A stretch of DNA of 64,000 nucleotides from JAZDLX01 sp964538455 (GCA_964538455.1 CAZIDZ010000007.1:41636-105635), one strand, 5' to 3'. Counted from the first letter of the stretch, positions 51,172 through 60,815 are shown. Numbers and translations: made by a program. The notes: generated from the letters alone by a model not told the origin.

Positions 51172-54100
51172 GGCGAGTCGGACTGTGGACCGCGTGGGTC
51201 TTGTGCCTGTTGCTGCTAGGGATTCTGCTTCCCATGGCGGCGCCCGCGCAGACCGAGCACGAGGCCGATTTTCTCTATGCCCGCCGTCTCTATCAGGACG
51301 GTCTCTACGACCTCGCCGTGGAGGCGCTTGAACGCTACCTGGCCGCCGATCCGGAGAGTCCCCATCGGGTCGAAGCGTATCTGATTATCGGCGATGCACG
51401 GTGGAAGGAGAAGAAACTCGATCTCGCCCGCCAGGCGTATCAGCGGGCGGCGATGGCGGACCCGGACGATCCACGCGCGGTGGATGCCCTGACCAAGGTG
51501 GCGGATAGCTACCTTTCCGAGAACGATTGGCAGAAAGCCGCCCGCGCCGAACAGCGGATCGCCGTCTACTATCCGAACTCTCCCGTTGCGCCCGCCGCGC
51601 TGACACGCACCGCGCGAATCCTGATCGAGCATGGCCATTTCAACCAGGCGGAAGCCCCGGTTCAGCAGGTCCTTCGCCAGTACCCGCAATCGACTCATCA
51701 GCGGGAGGCGAGGCTGCTATGGGCTCGTGTCCTGGCCGATCGCGGTGAGTTGGAGAAGGCGGCCGAGGAGGCCGGAACCGTTGCCCACTCAACTCGGGAC
51801 GCCGACCTCGCTGTGGAGGCGTTGAGCTTTCAGGGAGAATGGTACTGGCGGCTCGGGCGGGATCCGGACGCGGAGGCCGCTTGGCGGCGCATCCTCGACA
51901 ACTACCCGCGCGCCTCGAAACGGGCGGAGGCGCTGACGAGAATGGGGCGGTTGCGCCTGCAGATCGGCGATGCGGTGCAGGCGGAGGCGATTCTTCGGGA
52001 CGCTCTCGGCAGCGTCCAGAAGGATTCGCTGCTTGAATGGCAGGCGCGTCTCGGGCTCGCCGACGCCCTGCTGCTCGAAGGCAAACCGGTGGAAGCCCTG
52101 CTCCATCTGAACCGTCTCGAGGGAGTTGTTCCCCCGGAGGTCGCCTACCGGAAAGCGCTCGCGCTGGAGGCGGCCGGCCGCAATGTTGAGGCGATCAGCG
52201 CCTACCGAGCTCTCGGCCAGGGAACGGACACCCTCGCCGCGGGTGCCCGGTGGAGAACGGCGAACCTGCTCGAAAAGGCGGGACGCACTCGTGAAGCCGC
52301 GGAGGCGTGGCAATGGGCGGAGCAGGCGATGCCCTCCGGCCTGCAGAAATCGGAAGCGCGCTACCGTGCGCTCGCGTTGACGCTTAAGCTCGAGCCGCTC
52401 CGCGCTCTCGAAATGACCGCATCCTTTATGGATGAATACCCGCGTTCGCCGCATGTGGACGACGTTGAGCTGCTTCGAGCGGAGGCGCTGCTGGCGCTCG
52501 GACGGCGCAAGGAGGCCGTGGAGGCGTTCCGCGACATCGGCACCACATGGCCTGTAAGCCCCTACCGCTACGATGCGGAGGCGCGCGCGGATTTTCTTGA
52601 AACGATTGTGCTGCCGAAAGGCGATCCTTCCACGAAACTCGCAGGGCTGGTCGCCGAATTCGCTGGCGGGCGCGATCGCAGGGATCTCTCGCTCCGCCTG
52701 GCCGAGGTCTATCTCAAAGAGTTGAAGGATTATCCCGCGGCAAAGAAACAGCTGGACGATCTGCTGGCGGACTCGACCGTCGACAAGGCGAGGCGTTTGC
52801 AGGCGCGCGAACTGCTGGCCGAGACCCTCTGGCGAAATTTCCTGCGCGAGACGAGAACGGACGACGGCTCGCTCTCGACGGACGTGCCCGCTCGCCGGGC
52901 CGCGGCGCAGAGAACGATTGAGGATCTGCGCCAATTGCTCCCGTTCCTGAAGGATCCCCGCGTGCGCGCGGAAACCTCCTGGCGGCTGCTCCATCTCGAG
53001 GCGGATGCCCGTAGTGGTTTGGACAGCCTGCTCTTTGTCCGCAAGGTGCTGCAGGATCACCTCGCCGAATATCCCGACTCGCCCCACGCTGGAGATGCCT
53101 ATCTCGAACTGGGCAAGGCGTTCATTGTCGTGGCGAAGGGTGTCGACGATCCAGCCAAGGGTGATCCCTCCCTCTGGTACCTGGAGGCGTTTCGCGACAA
53201 ATACCCTGACCATGCCCGCTACGCGGAGGGGCTGCTGCTGCTCGCGGATCGCTATGTGAAGGCGAAGATGTACGCTCCCGCCGAACAGACATACCGCAGC
53301 ATCATCCGCCTCGATCCTACTCCCGAACGTGTCGAAGCGGTCATCGCGCTGCTCGATCCGCAATGGACCAAGTCGTCGCAGGGGGTCGAGAACGACCTCG
53401 AATGGGTGCGCACCCATGCCTGGTATCATCCCGGCCTTCAGAGAAGCCGCCGCTTGCTCGTCCAGCGCCTGATGGATGGAGGCCATTTCCGCGAGGCCGC
53501 CGAGGAGCTCACCGCCCTCGGTCAGCTGAACATGGAGTGGGGCGCGGGTCTGGTAATCGAGGGCGCGAGCGATCTGCAGCTCGCGTGGTATTGGGGGCAG
53601 GTCTACGAAGGCTTGCAGCAGCTTGACAAGGCCCGGGATGAGTACCGCCGCTACCTCTCCCGGAATCCGAGCGGGCAGGATGCGGACCGTATCCGTCTCA
53701 AACTCGCCGAGCTCAGGAAGGGGCAGAAGTATTACGACGACGCCCTGCGGCTCTATCGGCGTCTGCTCACGGATGCATCGGACTACCACATTCGTGATGC
53801 AGCGTTGCAGGGAGCGGCCACCATCCTGTTCGCACAGGAGCAGTATGACGCTGCCATGCGCTACGCCGAGCAGGTTGTCGACACCAAGGGAATTCCCAGC
53901 GACACCGCCTTCGCCTATGGCAAGATGGCGGTGATCTGCCGCTATCGCATCGGGGACCTGGAGGAAGCTCGCAAAAGCGCCAACGCCTTCCGCAAGAAGT
54001 GGTCCCGAATGGAGGGGCTGTACGATGTTTCCGCCGAGTTCGAGCTAGAGCGGGGGAAGTGGCTGTCCAAACAGAAGAACTATCCGGAGGCGGAACACTA

Positions 54101-54863
54101 CTACAATCGCGTCCTGAAGAACTACAAGAACAGCAAGTGGGTCCCCTACGCGAAATACGAATTGGGGCGGGATCTGCTCGAGCAGAACCGTACCGGCCAG
54201 GGAATGGAGCTGCTCTCGGACCTCCCGCGGCGCTATCCGGGAAACCCGATACTTGGACGCGTGTGGTGGATTCTCGGCAACCAGTACGCACAATCGGGCG
54301 ACATCATGGAGGCCGTCAAGACCTACGATAAGGTGCTCACCGACAGCAGCTACATGGACACCTGGCCGTTCGTTCTCGTCAACCAGATCAGTGCCTACCG
54401 GAACGCCGGTTTTTACGCCGGCGCGTTGCAGGCCGCACAGCGTTACCTCGAGTTCTATCCTGACGCGCCCGACGCCTTCGACCGCCAGATGGACGTTGGC
54501 TTGATGTACCTCCAGATGGGACAGTATGATCTCGCCATCTCCCAGTTCAGGAAGATTCAGCCCCTCGCCGACGTCGAGGATGAGGCGGCCATCCAGTTCT
54601 ACATCGGGGAGTCTCTCGAAAAATCGGGACGTCTCGCCGAGTCGGTGATCGAATACAAAAAGGTGGACTACCTCGGCAAGAGGACGAAAATGGAGTGGGC
54701 GGTGACCGCTTTGTACAACGCCGGGCGTGTCCTCGAACGCCTTGGTCAGAACGATCAGGCGCTGAATATGTACAAGGAAATCGTGCGGCGTGAGGGGCTG
54801 GCGAGCCCCTTCGGCAGGAAGGCTCAGGAGCAGGTGGACCGCCTCCAATCGGGGAAAGGGTAG
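51168..54863 (+). CDS. Very large exported TPR-repeat protein
   Basis: 1231 residues. Signal peptide (VGLWTAWVLCLLLLGILLP, cleavage near APAQ), then tetratricopeptide repeats along nearly the whole chain, for example YDLAVEALERYLAADPESP, KLDLARQAYQRAAMADPDD, YDDALRLYRRLLTDASDYH, YPEAEHYYNRVLKNYKNS and YDLAISQFRKIQPLADVED. Spacing patterns recall YbgF/BamD-type periplasmic TPRs repeated many times. No catalytic domain is visible. No lipobox, so a soluble periplasmic scaffold is likely. It begins inside the helicase stop (ATGA) but the functional link is not obvious. Confidence 0.85.
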   Translation: MRRVGLWTAWVLCLLLLGILLPMAAPAQTEHEADFLYARRLYQDGLYDLAVEALERYLAADPESPHRVEAYLIIGDARWKEKKLDLARQAYQRAAMADPDDPRAVDALTKVADSYLSENDWQKAARAEQRIAVYYPNSPVAPAALTRTARILIEHGHFNQAEAPVQQVLRQYPQSTHQREARLLWARVLADRGELEKAAEEAGTVAHSTRDADLAVEALSFQGEWYWRLGRDPDAEAAWRRILDNYPRASKRAEALTRMGRLRLQIGDAVQAEAILRDALGSVQKDSLLEWQARLGLADALLLEGKPVEALLHLNRLEGVVPPEVAYRKALALEAAGRNVEAISAYRALGQGTDTLAAGARWRTANLLEKAGRTREAAEAWQWAEQAMPSGLQKSEARYRALALTLKLEPLRALEMTASFMDEYPRSPHVDDVELLRAEALLALGRRKEAVEAFRDIGTTWPVSPYRYDAEARADFLETIVLPKGDPSTKLAGLVAEFAGGRDRRDLSLRLAEVYLKELKDYPAAKKQLDDLLADSTVDKARRLQARELLAETLWRNFLRETRTDDGSLSTDVPARRAAAQRTIEDLRQLLPFLKDPRVRAETSWRLLHLEADARSGLDSLLFVRKVLQDHLAEYPDSPHAGDAYLELGKAFIVVAKGVDDPAKGDPSLWYLEAFRDKYPDHARYAEGLLLLADRYVKAKMYAPAEQTYRSIIRLDPTPERVEAVIALLDPQWTKSSQGVENDLEWVRTHAWYHPGLQRSRRLLVQRLMDGGHFREAAEELTALGQLNMEWGAGLVIEGASDLQLAWYWGQVYEGLQQLDKARDEYRRYLSRNPSGQDADRIRLKLAELRKGQKYYDDALRLYRRLLTDASDYHIRDAALQGAATILFAQEQYDAAMRYAEQVVDTKGIPSDTAFAYGKMAVICRYRIGDLEEARKSANAFRKKWSRMEGLYDVSAEFELERGKWLSKQKNYPEAEHYYNRVLKNYKNSKWVPYAKYELGRDLLEQNRTGQGMELLSDLPRRYPGNPILGRVWWILGNQYAQSGDIMEAVKTYDKVLTDSSYMDTWPFVLVNQISAYRNAGFYAGALQAAQRYLEFYPDAPDAFDRQMDVGLMYLQMGQYDLAISQFRKIQPLADVEDEAAIQFYIGESLEKSGRLAESVIEYKKVDYLGKRTKMEWAVTALYNAGRVLERLGQNDQALNMYKEIVRREGLASPFGRKAQEQVDRLQSGKG

Positions 54864-54903
54864 CGGCGGCCGTGAAAATGAAAGGTCAAGACTGGAAGAA
54901 GTA

Positions 54904-55015
54904 GTCATCCTGAACCACCGAAGGTGAGTGAAGGATCTATGTTTTCGCCGTAATCCATTGATAAAACAAAGATTCTTCCCCGACGGATCGGGACAGGCAC
55001 TTCGTTCAGAATGAC
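54904..55015. repeat. Palindromic dispersed-repeat element
   Basis: 112 bp bounded by GTCATCCTGAA and TTCAGAATGAC (10 of 11 complementary). Inside, GAAGGATCTATGTTTT and AAAACAAAGATTCTTC are complementary at 14 of 16 positions, so the whole unit folds into a long interrupted hairpin. Its text (CATCCTGAA..., GACGGATCGGGACAGGCAC...) resembles a repeat I associate with intergenic regions of FCB-type genomes. Only one copy is in this window, so dispersion is from background knowledge. It lies 41 bases after the TPR gene. Confidence 0.65.
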
Positions 55016-55232
55016 TTCGGGTCGCAGTTTTCCTAAGTCGCTTTTTCAATACTCTTGAATGCCATTATTCGTTATCATCAAAGGAACGTTGATCTGATTT
55101 AAACCGCTGTTACAGTCTTGAGTTAAGTGAAAAAACATCAATCCATATCAGGGGAAAGTCGACGCTCGCTGAACGCAAGCGCAAAGACGGGCGCGGTTGG
55201 AAAAACATAAGTCACCGCAAGGGAAAACGCGC
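55016..55232 (+). other. AT-rich intergenic leader of nadC
   Basis: 217 bases, clearly more A/T-rich than the genome around it, with no credible open frame. I see no TTGnnn-17-TAnnTT promoter, no terminator with T-run and no known riboswitch motif. It must contain the nadC promoter or the tail of the repeat-derived sequence. Together with the repeat it makes up the largest gene-free gap of the window (54864-55232). Confidence 0.5.
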
Positions 55233-56150
55233 ATGAGTGAAAACAGCCTGCTGCAAGCGGTCGGACAGCCCTGGCTTGAGGCCCAGGTGGATGCCGCCTT
55301 GCGCGAGGATCTGGACAAGGCGGGCGACATCACCAGCGCCGCGACGGTTCCCGAAAACCGCCAGGGATTGGCCGAACTGATCTCCAAAGGGGAGGGGATT
55401 CTCTGCGGCGCGGACTGGGCGAGCCTCTGCGGAGATCGAACCGAACCCCCTGTGCGCTGGGAATTTCTCGTTTCTGATGGCGAAGCGGTGCGCCCGGGAC
55501 AGGTGCTCGCGAGGGTGTACGGCCCGATGCGCGGAATCCTGATTTCGGAGCGCGCCTGCCTGAACGGGCTTGGACACCTTTCCGGGATCGCGACCGCGGC
55601 GGCAAAAGCGGCCGAACTCGTCAAGGGAACGCATGCGCAGGTGATCGATACCCGCAAGACCTTCCCCGGATGGCGTCTCGCGGAAAAGTATGCCGTCCGC
55701 TGTGGCGGCGCGGGCAACCACCGCATCGGCCTGTTTGATGAAATCCTGATTAAAGAAAACCACGTCGAAGCGGCCGGAGGGGTGCTCCCTGCGGTGAAAG
55801 CGGCGAAAACCTGGCGCTCCCAGCAGCATAACCGTTCAGCTATCCCGATCGAGGTGGAGGTGCGCAATCTCGGCGAGTTTCGCAGCGCACTGGAGGCGGA
55901 GCCCGATCGTATTCTTCTGGACAATTTTGCGCTCGATGCCATGCGTGAGGCGGTAAACTTGGCGAGGGGAGCTGTGCTCCTTGAGGCGTCGGGCGGTATT
56001 ACCCTTGAAACGCTGGCGGAGGTGGCGGCCACCGGCGTTGATCGCATCTCCCTCGGGGCGCTGACCCATTCGGTGGTTCCCCTCGATCTCTCGCTGTTGG
56101 TGCGCAGCTCCGCGGACGAAAACCCTCAACCGGGATCTCATCATGAGTGA
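55233..56150 (+). CDS. nadC: Quinolinate phosphoribosyltransferase (nicotinate-nucleotide pyrophosphorylase, carboxylating)
   Basis: NAD synthesis: converts quinolinate and PRPP to nicotinate mononucleotide. 305 residues; N-terminal open-faced sandwich (DAALREDLDKAGDITSAATV), then the barrel with VIDTRKTFPGWRLAEKYAV, GGAGNHRIGLFDEILIKENH and LLEASGGITLETL, VDRISLGALTHS. All are standard for the family. nadA and nadB are not nearby. ATG 55233 gives a normal N-terminus; the frame extends 12 codons upstream. The last eight bases overlap the following gene. Confidence 0.96.
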   Translation: MSENSLLQAVGQPWLEAQVDAALREDLDKAGDITSAATVPENRQGLAELISKGEGILCGADWASLCGDRTEPPVRWEFLVSDGEAVRPGQVLARVYGPMRGILISERACLNGLGHLSGIATAAAKAAELVKGTHAQVIDTRKTFPGWRLAEKYAVRCGGAGNHRIGLFDEILIKENHVEAAGGVLPAVKAAKTWRSQQHNRSAIPIEVEVRNLGEFRSALEAEPDRILLDNFALDAMREAVNLARGAVLLEASGGITLETLAEVAATGVDRISLGALTHSVVPLDLSLLVRSSADENPQPGSHHE

Positions 56151-57861
56151 CACAAAATCCATCGGTCGATTTACGTTTGTGCTCCACTCGCACTTGCCCT
56201 ATGTCCTCAGCCACGGCAACTGGCCGCACGGAATGATCTGGCTCTCCGAAGCCGCGGCGGAAACCTACATCCCCCTCTGGAGAGTGTTCCGCAAGCTGCA
56301 GAAGGAAGGGCGCAAAGTGGCTGTCACGATCGGCATTAGTCCGGTGCTCGCGGAACAGCTCTCCGATCCGGTGTTCGTCGAGGAGTTCAAACGCTACCTC
56401 AAGCAGAAAAAGGACGCCGCGGACCAGGACAGGAAAACGTTTGCCGGAGAAGACAAAAAGCACCTCGCCAAACTGGCTGGCTTTTGGCACGACTGGTACC
56501 ATCAAGTCGAGAAGGACTTCAACGGCCCACTCGGTCAGAACATCATCGGCGCTTTTCGCAAGCTGCAGGACGACGGCGTTGTTGAAATCATCACCTGCGC
56601 GGCGACTCACGGCTACCTCCCCTTGCTGGGAACCGACGAGGCGGTAAACGCCCAGGTGGCGCTCGCCGTCTCTTCCTACGAGCGCCATTTCGGACGAAAA
56701 CCGCGCGGCATCTGGCTCCCCGAATGCGCCTACAGGCCCGGCTATCATTGGGTGAATCCCATGGAGAAAAACGACAAGGGTTTCGACCGCGATGGCGTGG
56801 AGCAATTCCTCCAGAAATACGGCCTGCGCTATTTCATCGTTGACAGCCACCTGCTCGAGGGCGGCAAGGCGATGGGCACCTACCTCGCCCGCTTCGAGGG
56901 ATTGAAGCAGCTCTGGGAGAGGTCCCAAATGTCGATCCGGGAGCACCAGACCGAGGTGGAAGAGGCAAAGGAACCGTATCGCATCTACTGGGTGGACGGC
57001 ACCGTGGGCAAGGCGGATCCGGTCGGAGTGCTCACCCGCGATCCAAAAACGAGCCTTCAGGTATGGTCGGGGGAGTGGGGGTATCCCGGGGATGGACAGT
57101 ACCTCGATTTCCACAAGAAGCATTTTCCCGGCGGACACCGGTATTGGCGTGTCACCCGTGCCCAGGCGGATCTCGGCGAGAAAGAGGAGTACTACCCCGA
57201 GAGCGTCGACGGCCGGTTGGAAGAGAACGCGAATCACTTTGTCAACCTGCTGCACGACGTGTTGAACAACGCGAAATCGGAACCGGCCGACCGCCTGGTA
57301 GTCAGCCCCTTCGACACGGAATTGTTCGGGCACTGGTGGTTTGAGGGACCGGGCTGGATGGAACGGGTGCTGCGTCAGGTCGACGGTTCGGAGTACATCG
57401 AGGCCGTCCACGGCGGGGACATCGTCGATCAGACCGACGAAGCGCCCGTTGTTGCGCTCCCCGAAGGCTCCTGGGGCGAGGGCGGGTTCCACTACGTCTG
57501 GCTTAACGACAAAACCGAATGGTCGTGGCCGCTGATTCACGAATGCGAACACCAGATGAGCCGGTTGGCGCGTGCGCACTCCGGCGAGTCCGGCGAAATC
57601 CGTGACATCCTCAAGCAGATGGGCAGGGAGCTGCTCCTGCTCGAGGCGTCGGACTGGCAGTTCCTGATCAGCACCGTCGCCGCCGCCGATTACGCGGAGC
57701 TGCGTATCCGTGTGCATTACAACGATTTCCAGTTTGTCCGCGGCTTCCTTGAGACCGTCGCGCACGGCGAGGAGCCCCGGTACGAAGACCGGGAGCGGTT
57801 CGAGATGATCTGCCGGCGGGACACTCTGTTCAGGGATCTCGATCCCGCCCTCTGGGCGTAG
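56143..57861 (+). CDS. GH57-family 1,4-alpha-glucan branching protein
   Basis: Makes alpha-1,6 branches in glycogen-like glucan. 572 residues, GH57 (beta/alpha)7 barrel: FVLHSHLPYVLSHG at the N-terminus, the nucleophile Glu194 in WLPECAY, and acid/base Asp391 in FDTELFGHWWFEGP. The C-terminal helical domain includes LEASDWQFLIS and FQFVRGF, the DUF1957-like end. These are the signature sequences of Thermus/Thermococcus-type branching enzymes. Sits with a GalT-like enzyme and a glycosyltransferase, a grouping suggestive of storage-glucan metabolism. It overlaps nadC by eight bases. Confidence 0.93.
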   Translation: MSDTKSIGRFTFVLHSHLPYVLSHGNWPHGMIWLSEAAAETYIPLWRVFRKLQKEGRKVAVTIGISPVLAEQLSDPVFVEEFKRYLKQKKDAADQDRKTFAGEDKKHLAKLAGFWHDWYHQVEKDFNGPLGQNIIGAFRKLQDDGVVEIITCAATHGYLPLLGTDEAVNAQVALAVSSYERHFGRKPRGIWLPECAYRPGYHWVNPMEKNDKGFDRDGVEQFLQKYGLRYFIVDSHLLEGGKAMGTYLARFEGLKQLWERSQMSIREHQTEVEEAKEPYRIYWVDGTVGKADPVGVLTRDPKTSLQVWSGEWGYPGDGQYLDFHKKHFPGGHRYWRVTRAQADLGEKEEYYPESVDGRLEENANHFVNLLHDVLNNAKSEPADRLVVSPFDTELFGHWWFEGPGWMERVLRQVDGSEYIEAVHGGDIVDQTDEAPVVALPEGSWGEGGFHYVWLNDKTEWSWPLIHECEHQMSRLARAHSGESGEIRDILKQMGRELLLLEASDWQFLISTVAAADYAELRIRVHYNDFQFVRGFLETVAHGEEPRYEDRERFEMICRRDTLFRDLDPALWA

Positions 57862-57872
57862 GAGGTGCGTCG

Positions 57873-58898
57873 ATGGCCGAAATGAGGCATGACCCGTTGC
57901 ACCGCCGCTGGGTGGTGATCGCGCCCGAACGGGCGCAGCGGCCGACGGATTTCAAATCCCACGGTGAGGAACCGGGTGGCGACGATCCCTTCGCTGAGGG
58001 CAACGAGGATCAAACCCCGCCGGAGATTTACGCGATTCGCAAATCCGGCTCGAAGAAAAACGGCCCGGGCTGGACCGTGCGCGTCGTCCCCAACAAGTAT
58101 CCGGGATTTCGCGTCGAGGGCGAACTTGAGCGTTCCGGGGATGGCCTCTACGACCGCATGAACGCATTGGGAGCGCACGAAGTCATTATCGAGGGTCCCC
58201 GCCGGGACGAGGATATGACGCAGTTCACGCCGGATCACCTGTTCGACCTCGGCACGGTGTGGCGTGAACGGATGACCGACCTGATGCGCGATATCCGGCT
58301 CCGGTATGTTCTGCTGTTCAAGAATCATGGCCGAATCGCGGGCACGAGTTTGTCCCATCCCCATTCTCAGGTAATCGCCACGACGATCACGCCGCGCAAC
58401 ATTTCGCACAAGCTCGAAGCGGCACGGGAACATTACGACCAGCGCGAACGCTGCCTGATCTGCGATATGATTCAGCAGGAGTTGCGTGAACGCAGCAGGA
58501 TTGTCACCGTCAACGACCGCTTCATCGCCTTTGCGCCTTACGCCAGCCGCTTCGATTTCGAGGTGATGGTGATGCCTCGCTACCATCAGCACGATTTTCG
58601 TCAGATCGCCGACGAGGATCTGAAGGCCTTCATGGTCACCTTGCAGGAGGTGCTGTTGAGGTTGCGGCTGGCCCTGGACAATCCACCGTGGAATTTCGTC
58701 CTGCAGAGCGCACCCAACAGCGAGAGCGACTCACCCCGTCCGACGCATTGGACCACACTGAAATACGACTGGCACTGGCACGTGGAAATCACTCCGCGGC
58801 TCTCGGTCAGCCAGGGCTTTGAATGGGTGACGGGTTTCTTTATCAACACGACGCCGCCGGAGCAGGCCGCCGAGGTGCTGCGAGCCATCCGGCTGTAA
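57873..58898 (+). CDS. galT: Galactose-1-phosphate uridylyltransferase-like (GalT) enzyme
   Basis: HIT-superfamily nucleotidyltransferase, 341 residues. N-terminal MRHDPLHRRWVVIAPERAQRP, VRVVPNKYPG, then the active-site SLSHPHSQVIAT with the nucleotidylated His, and C-terminal NFVLQSAPN and WHWHVEITPRL. A zinc-type pair CLIC is present around residue 190. Classical role is the Leloir pathway, but galK and galE are absent nearby and it lies between a branching enzyme and a glycosyltransferase, so an ADP- or UDP-glucose phosphorylase-like role in glucan metabolism is possible. Confidence 0.9.
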   Translation: MAEMRHDPLHRRWVVIAPERAQRPTDFKSHGEEPGGDDPFAEGNEDQTPPEIYAIRKSGSKKNGPGWTVRVVPNKYPGFRVEGELERSGDGLYDRMNALGAHEVIIEGPRRDEDMTQFTPDHLFDLGTVWRERMTDLMRDIRLRYVLLFKNHGRIAGTSLSHPHSQVIATTITPRNISHKLEAAREHYDQRERCLICDMIQQELRERSRIVTVNDRFIAFAPYASRFDFEVMVMPRYHQHDFRQIADEDLKAFMVTLQEVLLRLRLALDNPPWNFVLQSAPNSESDSPRPTHWTTLKYDWHWHVEITPRLSVSQGFEWVTGFFINTTPPEQAAEVLRAIRL

Positions 58899-58916
58899 AA
58901 CCCTCAGGAGGCGCAC

Positions 58917-59873
58917 ATGGGATCGTTCCGCCCCGAGGCCAGCATTATCACGACGCACAAGGGCCCACCCGGTGTCATCGATGTCTTGCGGCAGTCCCTC
59001 GAGGAACAGTCGTTTCCCTTTCGGCGCTTCGAATGGGTCGTCGTCGACGACGGCAGCGAGGAGGGGGTGCCCGAGTGGTTTTACACCTATCAGGGCCCGC
59101 TGAAAATCGTTCCGCTCGAAAATGGACGCACCTTGGGCCGGGCCGCCTCGCGCAACCGGGGCATCCAGGCGGCGCACGGCAAAATCCTCGTTTTTCTCGA
59201 CGGGGATATGACGGTCGTGCAGAATTGGTTGGCCTGTCTGCTGGAGACCGTGGGCAGAACCGGGAGTGTCGTGCTCGGCAGGGTGAATCCCCATTACACG
59301 CTTCCCCGCACGAAATTTGTCCGTTACATCCACTCCCGCGGTGCGCAGAAACTCGAAGACCGCCAGAAATGCCCCGGAAAGTATTTTTCGACGAACAATT
59401 CCGCGATCCCGGCGGAGATTCCACGCCGCTTCGGTGGTTTTGACGAAACCTTCACCGGCTGGGGCGGGGAGGACCTCGAGATGGGTTTGAGGCTGGAGCG
59501 CGGCGGGGTCAAATTCATCACCGATTTTCGCGCCAAGGCGTTTCACCGCCACCACCGGGAGTGGCACGTGATCGAGAAACAGTACATCGACTACGGCCGC
59601 TTGAGTGTGCCGTATCTCCATGATACCTATGGAGATCACGACGACATCCTCGGCTTGAGCCGGCTCGATTCGCCGCTTGAAGCGAGAAGCCTCGGCGGCG
59701 CGATCGATCGCCTCATGGTGCGCCTGTTCAACCGCGAGTGGGCCTACAATTTCGCCCGTTCTCTCGTCGTTCGCTGGCCCGAGGGACCATGGCCGGATCG
59801 CCTGTTTGACTTCCTCCTGTTTTATCTCTACTCTCGGGGCTTGGTGGAACGGCGAAAGGGGAAAGGGAAGTGA
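58917..59873 (+). CDS. Glycosyltransferase with family 2 and galactosyltransferase-type C-terminal domains
   Basis: 318 residues. GT-A core: ASIITTHKGPPGVIDVLRQSL, VVDDGSEEG, GRTLGRAASRNRGIQAAHG and FLDGDMTV (DxD metal site). Then GGFDETFTGWGGEDLEMGLRL, the Glyco_transf_7C motif with the catalytic acidic pair, and FHRHHREWH. Soluble, no membrane helix. The sugar and acceptor are unknown; its companions suggest polysaccharide synthesis. AGGAGG lies a few bases before the ATG. Confidence 0.92.
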   Translation: MGSFRPEASIITTHKGPPGVIDVLRQSLEEQSFPFRRFEWVVVDDGSEEGVPEWFYTYQGPLKIVPLENGRTLGRAASRNRGIQAAHGKILVFLDGDMTVVQNWLACLLETVGRTGSVVLGRVNPHYTLPRTKFVRYIHSRGAQKLEDRQKCPGKYFSTNNSAIPAEIPRRFGGFDETFTGWGGEDLEMGLRLERGGVKFITDFRAKAFHRHHREWHVIEKQYIDYGRLSVPYLHDTYGDHDDILGLSRLDSPLEARSLGGAIDRLMVRLFNREWAYNFARSLVVRWPEGPWPDRLFDFLLFYLYSRGLVERRKGKGK

Positions 59874-60772
59874 GTTCATCGGCGACTCTGATCGACGGCA
59901 AGGCGGTTGCGGCCGCCCTTTTTGATGAAATTCGCGAGGAGGTCGCCCGCAGGGCGCGGCAGGGGCGCCGCCCCGGTCTGGCGCTGATTCTGGTCGGCGA
60001 GGATCCGGGTAGTGAGACTTACGTACGGATGAAACAGAAGCGGTGCGAGGAGACAGGGATCCTCTCCGTGATTGAGCGCATGCCCGCGGATACGGCGCAG
60101 GAGGCGCTGCTCGCCAGGGTCCGTGACTTCAATGGAGATCCGAGGTTTCACGGCCTGCTCGTTCAGTCGCCGTTGCCGAAAGGGCTCGATGAAAGTGAGA
60201 TCGTCAGCGCGATCGATCCCGAGAAGGACGTGGACGGTTTTCACCCGGTGAATGTCGGCCTGCTCGCGCTGAACCAGCCGCGCTATGTCGCCTGCACTCC
60301 TACCGGGATCATCGAATTGTTGGACCGCTACGGCGTGGACCCCTCCGGCAAACACGCCGTCGTCGTCGGCCGCAGCCACATCGTCGGAACGCCAATGGCC
60401 CTGTTGCTGATGCGCAAGGCCGAAGGGGGAAACGCCACCGTTACGGTTTGCCACAGCCGGACGAAAGATCTCGCGAGCTTTACGCGGCAGGCGGACATCC
60501 TGATCGCCGCTATCGGCAGCCCGGAATTCATCAAGGGGGACATGGTGAAAGAGGGGGCGGTGGTGATCGACGTGGGCATGAACCGTGTCGAGGACGCCTC
60601 AAAGAAAAAGGGTTACCGGTTGACTGGAGATGTCCAGTTCAGCGAGGCGGCGAAACGGGCGTCGTTGATCACTCCGGTGCCGGGCGGGGTCGGACCGATG
60701 ACTGTCGCGATTCTGTTGCGGAACACACTCGCGGCGGAGGAGAGGTCCCATCAGAGGAATCCCTCGCCATGA
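59870..60772 (+). CDS. folD: Bifunctional methylenetetrahydrofolate dehydrogenase/cyclohydrolase FolD
   Basis: One-carbon metabolism: oxidises methylene-THF with NADP and hydrolyses the methenyl form. 300 residues. Family motifs: SETYVRMKQKRCEETGI (catalytic Lys region), VQSPLPKGLDE, DVDGFHPVNVG, the Rossmann segment AVVVGRSHIVGTPMALLL and the C-terminal TPVPGGVGPMTVAILLRNT. The GTG start overlaps the glycosyltransferase stop (GTGA). It is the last gene before a strong terminator. Confidence 0.97.
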   Translation: MSSSATLIDGKAVAAALFDEIREEVARRARQGRRPGLALILVGEDPGSETYVRMKQKRCEETGILSVIERMPADTAQEALLARVRDFNGDPRFHGLLVQSPLPKGLDESEIVSAIDPEKDVDGFHPVNVGLLALNQPRYVACTPTGIIELLDRYGVDPSGKHAVVVGRSHIVGTPMALLLMRKAEGGNATVTVCHSRTKDLASFTRQADILIAAIGSPEFIKGDMVKEGAVVIDVGMNRVEDASKKKGYRLTGDVQFSEAAKRASLITPVPGGVGPMTVAILLRNTLAAEERSHQRNPSP

Positions 60773-60815
60773 GCTGAAATCGACCGCCTTTCTTTGTCCA
60801 TTGCTTTAAACAGCA

